DNA of 41,340 nt from Isohypsibius dastychi (Eukaryota > Tardigrada > Eutardigrada > Parachela > Isohypsibiidae): positions 1 through 41,340 of the forward strand of contig JAQIWT010000064.1 of the NCBI GenBank assembly GCA_034696485.1, in the 5' to 3' direction. This document shows, one piece after another, positions 33,918-41,340 of this stretch. The first letter of the stretch is position 1. Each line of letters opens with the position of its first letter. The position numbers and the translations under genes are program-made. The notes under the pieces were generated by a model. The model saw nothing but the letters and a program-made list of their open reading frames with translations. It made no database searches and was not told the DNA's origin.

Positions 33918-34454
33918 GCGTGTTCCTGATTTGTTTTGATGGATGGTGAAGTAGGGAGTATGAAAAAAGAACAGTTGAACAAGACTGAATGAGGTTGGTT
34001 GTTCCATAAAAACTACCCATGGCAACATCTCATCGTTCCCGATCCTGAAGCACGAGCGATGTTGATCTGAAAAAACCGTATGGATTTCAACTCCGATATT
34101 GGCTTTACTTATAGGTAGACTGTTTGACCGGAACAATCGGATTCTACACAATAGATATGATCAAAACTGCGGATGAAACGGTCATCTGTTTTTTCACTGA
34201 GCGACTTTGTTCAACCGGGACATACTTCTGGAAGAACTGCGTTCTCTGGATAAAGCATTCGAGTTACGATGGTCGGGAAAAATCATGTTTTTAATAGCTC
34301 CATGATTCGAAAATCCCGGGATCTTTGTGCTGAACCATAAGGGTATCCCTATTGCAACCTTCTCAATGAATTCTGATTTCCCCAGTGACCTTTTCGCCTC
34401 TTTGGATATGAATAATGAATGCCGTTTTTTAAGACCTCTCCAATATGGGTCGAG

Positions 34455-34532
34455 TGTAACCGTTTTTTTGAACCCCCAGTTTTATTGAACCCGGGGTTCA
34501 AAAACCCGCTTTTTGAACCCCGAGCTTTTTGA
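34455..34532 (-). repeat. Dispersed GGTTCAAGAAAACGG repeat, copy B
   Basis: Inverted relative to copies A and C. On the minus strand it shows GGGTTCAATAAAACTGGGGG, then GGTTCAAAAAAACGGTTACA at the same end as the other copies, plus GAACCCCGGGTTC-like palindromes. Confidence 0.7.
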
Positions 34533-36276
34533 GTGTTTTAATTGTTCAACGTTCATTTTTAGGAAATGCGAATAAACTGACAATGTAGGGTAGATCGAAT
34601 GTTGCTGAGCTGACGAAGAGTGTTTTTGGACTACCCTGGTCAAAATGTCGAGCTAATTTGGGTAGGAATTTAGTTAGTCGTTTCGAAGTCCGCCAGCTCG
34701 GCATTACATACGAACATTAATGTACCTTTTCGAACTAATTTGGAGCTGTACTGGAGTGAATATTGGAGTGAATACTGGAGGTAATTTGGACAAACTAGAC
34801 GATGTTTTTATTCACGGGAAAATCGCCGATGATCAGGAAAAGCAGAAACAAATTATCATCGACCAAAAATATTCAAAACAAAAAATCTGGAGTGAAAATC
34901 CACAAAAAAATCAAATCGGTAATGGCAATGAAGCTGAGTTTTAGGCTGTCGTCAGCTGGAGAATATAAGTCGCACAATCACAGAAGCTCAGCTTTGAAAA
35001 TCGATGTCTACGATCCCGGCTCCATGTTGCAAAAGATCTGCAACAGTAAAATGCATTCAGAACAAATTTTGCAAAACAAAAATTCAAAGCGAACGATCAA
35101 AAATGCTGAACTTTGTAATTATCCCATGTACAAAATACTTCTAATTGGAATCAAACTCAAAAAAAGAGAGTAATTTTGCTGAGACAATTCTAATTATTTG
35201 GAGTTGAAAAAGTAGGAAACTGAGGAAAAAAAATTCAAAATCAACGTTTCTTTCTTCAAGTATCGAGATATGAGTAGTGTTGAACACGGAAAATTTAGAA
35301 CAAATCCTGCTTGCAAATTTAGACAACGCTTCTTACCCCGATCTAACCGTCGAAAATAATTCACTGATTCTCACGCTGACGACAGCTTCTGCCTGTGAAG
35401 AAGAGCAAAAACATGGAGTTCTCGATAAATAGAAAAGAAAGTGAATTTCTCGTACTGTTTCTGGTATTCCACAGACTGGTTATGTCAGATCAGAAGATTC
35501 ACTCATGGAGCAGAGCAACCTGTACAAACATTTGTAAATCTTGCTTGATCGAATTAGAAAAATCGTACGAACCATGGAGGTGCACGAGAGTTGGTTTTTT
35601 GTGGTTGTGAGTCTGGCGTTTCTGGAGACCCCTTCTAACATGGCGTCCAGCATTTCCTGGCACAATAAATTGGCTGCTTGGCAGTATATTCTTAGCTCTC
35701 CATGCCATACGATGAACATTAGCCTGAAAAGAATACCTCATGACGAAATCAGAAAACCCCAACAGGAAAGAGCCATCTTACAGAATCGTGTTGTGTGCTG
35801 ACGACAGCTCTATGACTTCTCTGTCGTCGAATGATCATGATGTATGGGTTGTTGGGTCTGAATGGCAGATAGAAGTTCGTAAGCAACGGGGAAGAACAGG
35901 AAGCCAAGAAAATGCAAGACGAAGAAAGTTTACGGTCGATCGAAATAGGAAACTTTGCAGACAACGCGCAACGCCAAGTGAGCGGAGCATCGCTTCGCAG
36001 CGGTTACCGCTTTGCTCATATACAACTTGGAGTAGAAGCGAACCGATTTGCTCGGTCTTTGCGGATTCCGTTTGAACTGAGCAGAGCGGGAGAAAATATC
36101 GCTCTAAACGCGAAGCGCGAGCTATTTCAGCACTTCATTTTGACCAGGGCTACTCGTGCCGTTCGAGGTTTCAAAGCCTGAGTGATTGACCGCAGAATTC
36201 TGCGAAACCCAATCAAACGACATTGGACAAAAAGCAATCAAAACGTGATATCAAGTTTTTTTGACGGTCTCCCATG

Positions 36277-36425
36277 GGGTTCAACAAAACGGTGTTTTTG
36301 AACCGAGGGGTTCAAAATTGCGGGTTTTGAACCTGTTCAAAAAAACGGTTGGGTTCGAAAAAACGGGTTTTTTGAACCCCGGGTTCAATAAAACTGGGGG
36401 TTCGAAAAAACGGTTACAGTCGAGC
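36277..36425 (+). repeat. Dispersed GGTTCAAGAAAACGG repeat, copy C
   Basis: The longest copy, with at least six variants of GGTTC(A/G)ANAAAACGG. It contains the palindrome GAACCCCGGGTTC and ends in TTCGAAAAAACGGTTACAG. The unit number differs among copies, which suggests expansion by slippage or recombination. Confidence 0.7.
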
Positions 36426-37403
36426 AAAACCTTCCGTCGAATATCAGGGTTCTGCTGGGCACTGTCAGACGTCTGTTTCAAGAGATCGTGGTGACCTCTT
36501 TTTGCTGCGATCCTCTCTCCTCGCACTTTTCTGCCTCAGCCGCCAAAATAAAGTTGGAAGTCTTCGTGTATCAGAGTCGACAAACAACCCTTGTTGGCAT
36601 ATTATTGTCATTACTGTGGAACCACACCATTCGTCTAATAAGGATCATATGGGATCCTATTCACTCAGCCTCAAAAAGTGTAAGTCCAACCATTCCAGAT
36701 ATCGTCACCATGTTTGTGAAAATCAGAAAACCGTGAAACGTTCAGAAATCACGCGGAGTCCCTCTGTTTGCTAACTGCAACGAAGAATAGTAAAAAGTCG
36801 AGGTCACCGCACTATTATCTCGGCTGTGCCTAATCAGTCTAGTCACTTTTTAGCTCATTCAGATGCAAAAGGGCGGGACAGATAAGAGCGTAGAGTTCCT
36901 ACGTATTTTTTGATATTATTGACCCACGGAGGCTGTAGTTTTTTCATCGTGTACGGCGAATAAACAGCCCATACATCATGTTACATCCCGTTCTTACTCG
37001 TGTTGATTGAACTCACGCCAGACTGGCTTCTCCCCTTCAGAGTTTTGTCTCAGACTTATCAGCCGAAAACACTCCTAAGCCAGACTAAAATAAACAATAA
37101 GTAATGACTCAGCTACAAAATGTTGGTATTTACCCGACGTCAAACTACGAACATCCTGTCCCAGGCGCCGAGACAAAAGCGTTGTGACGCGATCACTCGT
37201 CTGAGCAGCAAGACAAAACATGCCTGCTTCGCCGCTGCCTCTGGCTTTCTTTATTATTACCAACAACACACTAAGAACGTCGAAAGTTGTCGGACAACAA
37301 TCGCAGCCGATGTTATTGCTAGAACGTGCATTCTTAACCACCTGTTGATTCTTATCTGCATGAATGAGCTGGTTCGCATCATCATACTGTAGTTCGGACT
37401 GCT

Positions 37404-37410
37404 TATAAAA
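37404..37410 (+). promoter_or_regulatory. Possible TATA box of oxidase B
   Basis: TATAAAA lies 217 nt before the ATG at 37621. An ATG at 37430 followed 43 nt later by a GTGAGA donor (MAAVLRRFSKRLTN) lies close to the expected start site. It could be an alternative first coding exon. Confidence 0.4.
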
Positions 37411-37620
37411 GCTAATAATTTTCACTGGAATGGCTGCTGTTTTGCGGAGATTCAGCAAGCGGCTGACCAACGGTGAGAAATTAATTTCCTGTTGCAGTTT
37501 TCTCATAGATGTTTTGATGCAATGTGAATTAAGGTTTTACAACCAAACGCGAACCAAAGTTGAAAACTGCACCGGAAATAACGCTAGTTGACCAGCGCCT
37601 GGCCAAGAGTGACCATCTCA

Positions 37621-40600
37621 ATGTTCACCAATCCGATTCCGCTGCATTTGATGAATCACCGATTTATTGGAACGCCGCCGCTCATCAGCACGCCGCTCAA
37701 CAGTGAAAATTGCTCTACTTGGCTCGGAAAAGTGCTTTAATGTTTGTTGCAGAACTCCAGAAGATAAAGCATGGCTGGAACATATCAAAAGCAGAATTGG
37801 GAAGGAAGACAAAAATGCGGAAATTGATCTGAATAATTTCAAACGGATTCTGGAGATTGAACATGTAAGCATATCTGGGAATGGAATGCGTTTTTCGAAT
37901 TGTTTTTCATGGCTGTGAATATATTAAATCTAATATGCTGACGAAATGTGGTGTTTTCAATCAGCCAAAACGTCAACATCAAATACGAAAATATTTTGGT
38001 ACAACTTTAAATTTTGCGCAATGTTGATTTTTCACTCGAACCGAGGATGAAAGAATTTTCGTTGTAATCAAAACTATAATTTCAGTGACTTTTCCAGTGT
38101 TCCAGGCTCTTGGATTTCTTAACGTTTTTTCCATAACGAAAATTCCGAAAATTGAAATTATGCAAGATATATTAAGAAGATTTTTTGAGTTCGCACAGCT
38201 GATTGGTTTTAGCCATTCTCAATTTCCAGACTTGCAATCATTGTTATCTTTCCAGGAATTCTACGCAGAGCGATTCTTCGCAATTCTTGACTCAGAGAAG
38301 CGCGGTTTTATCACAGCAGACGAGCTCAATTACAGTCTATCGACCTTGGCTAAGTCTTGCGTTTGCCAGAAGCTCAAATTCATTTTTGATCTCTACGATC
38401 TTGATGGTAATCGCTTGTTCGTATCATATCTCATATTAAATTTCTCAAGCAGAAATATTTTCTGTGCAGGCAGCGGGACAGTTGATCAAAATGAATTCAG
38501 CTCAGTCCTCGCAGTGGCCATCGACGACAACGCCCTGGCCATCTCGCCGGAACAAATCGAAAATATGACTCAGCTATTATTCGAGTCATTCGATGAGAAC
38601 AAAGACGGAGTGTTAAGTTTCAGCGAACTCAAAGTCGCTCTTGATAGATCGCCAGACAAAATCACTTCGCTGCAGATTTCGTAAGCATTTGACGTCATTT
38701 CACTAAGGTTGTGAGCTCACTTGTACATACCAAATGTCACCCGCAGGGCATCCCGGTTCCTCAAACCTCCAAAACCAAAGGCAGTGGTAACAAATGCCAA
38801 AAAGTCCCGATGCTGTACTTGGCCGCATGTGTTCACGCCGGAATATGCCAGAAGACATCCTGTGGAGTTCTGGTGGACTGTGTTCTATATTCTCTCGCTT
38901 ATCGCGTTTTTCCTCTATGGATGGCTGCATGCGATATATGAAGACCGTAAGTTACGCACTGATGAAATGTAATTCAGAACTGTTTCTCTACTCGATCCAG
39001 CTTGCTCGCATTTCTGATCAACAATTTCCATGCGATTTCTGCTGCAAAAACAACCAGCATTTAGATGCACACTTTTGCGCATTATCGTGCCGGCTTTTAC
39101 CCATAATCGCTTTTTTATTCAGTCGTACGGTTACTCACTAGTTTAATGATAAATTCCGAAAACAAACATGATTTTCTAGGCTGAAAAAAACTCTATGCTG
39201 CCGCTTGCCTAATGGGTAAAGACAGAAACAATAACCGTTTCTGATCTGGTTTTGTTTATTTCATAGATAAAATCAGCACAAAAACGTGTCTGCCCTTTTT
39301 CGTGACCGCCAAGGGTTTTGGAAAGAATCTCAATTGGAATTGTATGTTGCTGCTGTTGCTCATGTGTCGTCGCACGTTAACACTGCTCCGCAACTCAAAA
39401 ATCGGCCAATACCTGCCCATCGACATGGCGGTTTTTGCTCACAAAATCATCGGCTGGATAACCGGAGCGTGTATTCTTGGTCACTGGATTTTTCACATGA
39501 TCCATTTCCGTAAAATTTATCGACTCTTTTAAAAACCAGAAAACGCCACCTGTTGCATTGTTTACAGAGTGCCTCGCATGGGAGCCTAACGCAACGGTCA
39601 CGTACACACAGCTTCTGTTTAGACCAGTTCCCGGTATCGGATGGGTTCACCCTGGAGTTGCTTCTATCACTGGCTGGGTTCTGCTTTTCGTATATGCGGT
39701 CATGTTCGCTTGTTCTCTGCCGATTGTTCGTCGGTCTGGAAAGTTCGAGGTAAGACGTTATTTCCGTCAACTGATCGCTTGTCCTAATCGATAAACTCGC
39801 TATTCGTAGGTCTTTTATTTCACCCACTTGCTGTACATCCCCTTTATGGTGATTCTAATTGTGCATAGCGACAAGTTTTGGAAATTCATCATTGTCCCCG
39901 GGATTGTTTTCATACTAGAGAAAATAAGTCTGACGCGGTGTATTCGCCAAATGATGGGGAACAAGTTTCATATAAAAGAAGTGACTCTGTGGAACAAGCA
40001 GGTAAAGTGCTGTGCGAGTCACATTATTGGACGAAACTTGGTTGAGAAACGAATTCAACTTAGGTGACACAAATCGTAATGAACCATCCACCTGGTTTCA
40101 ACTTCAACCCTGGTGATTACATTTTCATCAACATCCCAGCCATCGCGTGGTTTGAGTGGCATCCATTCACAATCAGCAGTTGTCCAGAAAATCTTGGTCA
40201 GTCATATTTTTCGAATGTCCCAAAGGTGCTTTGTTTCAAATCAAAATCATATATACAGACTGCATGACGCTGCATATTCGATGCGCTGGTCAATGGACGA
40301 AACGCCTGCACTCCTTTTTTCAAAAGCAGCATCAAGTCCTTGACGGTGTCAAAGTGAATCTGGCTACTGACCCGTCCGTTCCACATCCGAAACGCGTTCA
40401 GCCTTCCGTGTTCGGAAAGAAACGACTGTCTGCGAAAGGGAAGCCCATCAAGCACCTCCAAGTTCCAGTGAGTAAAACTTGAAAGGGTACCAGCCTCGGT
40501 TTTTTAAACTTTATTCTTATTTTATGGCAGGTGCATATCGACGGTGCTTATGGCACTCCAACTGGGCGGATTTTTAACAGCGAGCACGTCGTTCTAGTCT

Positions 40601-41251
40601 GCGCCGGAATCGGTGTCACCCCCTTTGCTTCGATCCTCCAAAGCATTCTGTACCGTCATCGAGCTGATAAGGTATCATGCCCAGACTGTGGTCGTCATTT
40701 TTCTCCGCATACTGGGAGGCATCAAATGTTGAAAAAGGTCGGCCATTGAGTACATGACAGTTTTGAATCGTGTGCTTCAGTGATTCTTTCAAAGGTCAAC
40801 TTTATTTGGGTGGTCAACAATCAGCGAAGCATTGAATGGTTTGTCGAACTGCTCGAGCAGATTGACCAGGAGCAAGAAAGAGAGAACCAGCTGGACAAAT
40901 TTGTTGAGATTCAGATCTACGTTACAGGGGCGAAGAAGATGGGTGACCTTTACGCTTTTGGACTAACGACTGCGCTTGATGTATTCTATGAGAAACATAA
41001 TCGAGATATGATTACTGGGATAAGGTCACGGCCAATTCCAGGACGGCCTGAATGGACAAAGGTACAGTCCTCATAGCGTGTAATTGGTGATCAGAGATCA
41101 GATTGTTTCTGAACCGCAGATCTTCAAGAAAATCGACCAGGACAAGCGTGGGCCTGTATCCGTCTTCTTCTGCGGTCCTGCTGTACTTTCTGAGGACCTT
41201 GCGGCGAACTGTAGCTCGTTTGGGTTCAAGTACTTTAAAGAATCATTCTAA
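37621..41251 (+). CDS. NADPH oxidase B, NOX5-like with EF-hands
   Basis: Inverted paralogue of oxidase A, with the same calcium-gated superoxide-producing role expected. Secure exons: 37753-37864, 38256-38406, 38470-38680, 38747-38946, 39267-39509, 39568-39749, 39810-40001, 40064-40196, 40259-40467, 40531-40737, 40795-41061, 41120-41251 (745 residues). Eleven of the twelve exon lengths equal those of A; exon 38747-38946 is three codons shorter. EF-hands DLDGSGTVDQNE and DENKDGVLSFSE, haem pairs HKIIGWITGACILGH and HLLYIPFMVILIVH, FAD HPFTISS, NADPH AGIGVTPFAS and CGPA, C-terminal KESF. The 5' end is unresolved. An ATG at 37621 with a donor after 37702 leaves one base, but the acceptor at 37752 needs two; using the AG at 37759-37760 restores the frame and drops eight bases. 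Confidence 0.92.
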
Positions 41252-41340
41252 TTCGATCGCAAACCCGACCAAAAATCTGGTCACACCGTAACGATTTTCT
41301 CGACCGTTAGTCTAAAGAAGAAATGCCGTAACGGTCTGCG
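41252..41340. other. 3' flank of oxidase B at the window edge
   Basis: Non-coding sequence after the TAA. No AATAAA is visible before the window ends. Confidence 0.5.

Larger units (their letters stand above)
33918..37403. other. Long stretch without a supported gene
   Basis: About 3.5 kb. The part at 34560-35340 is AT-rich with Lys/Asn-rich chance frames. A frame at 35574-35801 (+) begins MEVHESWFFVVVSLAFLE, which resembles a secretion signal, but nothing recognisable follows. Repeat copies B and C lie at 34455 and 36277. No tRNA, rRNA or transposase was seen. Confidence 0.45.

Noticed and set aside
38085-38255. Open frame running upstream into the second secure exon of oxidase B
   Set aside because: Comparison with oxidase A shows the exon starts at 38256 after a tccag acceptor; the upstream part is intron read-through.

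Overview
This is eukaryotic, intron-rich nuclear DNA from an invertebrate animal. The genes are split by short GT-AG introns, mostly 47-70 nt. They encode a chitin-binding protein, insect-type gustatory-receptor-like membrane proteins, trypsin-like proteases, NOX5-type NADPH oxidases and a calpain. That mix points to an ecdysozoan, most likely a panarthropod such as a tardigrade or a crustacean. I cannot separate these from sequence alone.

Layout. At 1.8-2.8 kb (+) is a secreted chitin-binding protein with a threonine-rich tail. At 3.8-4.6 kb (-) is a leucine-rich-repeat gene or relic with a frame break, next to a 69-nt poly-C tract. At 6.3-6.6 kb (+) is a small 8-cysteine protein. At 7.6-9.1 and 10.2-11.6 kb (+) are two tandem gustatory-receptor-like genes with matching four-exon structures. 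At 12.0-12.4 kb (-) is an intronless secreted protein of the mainly bacterial BPSL0067 type, probably acquired horizontally. At 13.1-14.6 (-) and 15.4-16.9 kb (+) is a divergent pair of secreted proteins, each with seven cysteine-rich repeats. At 17.2-22.3 kb (-) is NADPH oxidase A. At 22.8-24.6 and 26.6-28.6 kb (-) are two tandem trypsin-like proteases with a tRNA-derived SINE between them. At 29.6-33.9 kb (-) is a calpain with several lesions. From 33.9 to 37.4 kb no gene is supported, and two copies of a dispersed repeat lie there. At 37.6-41.25 kb (+) is NADPH oxidase B, an inverted paralogue of A.

Duplication dominates the window: receptors, Cys-rich proteins, proteases and oxidases are each present in two copies, mostly with conserved splice phases and often identical exon lengths. 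Most products are secreted or membrane proteins of the body surface, gut or defence type. Neighbourhood in an animal genome is weak evidence for shared function, so no pathway is claimed. Exon limits were worked out by hand from splice consensus, reading phase and comparison between paralogues.
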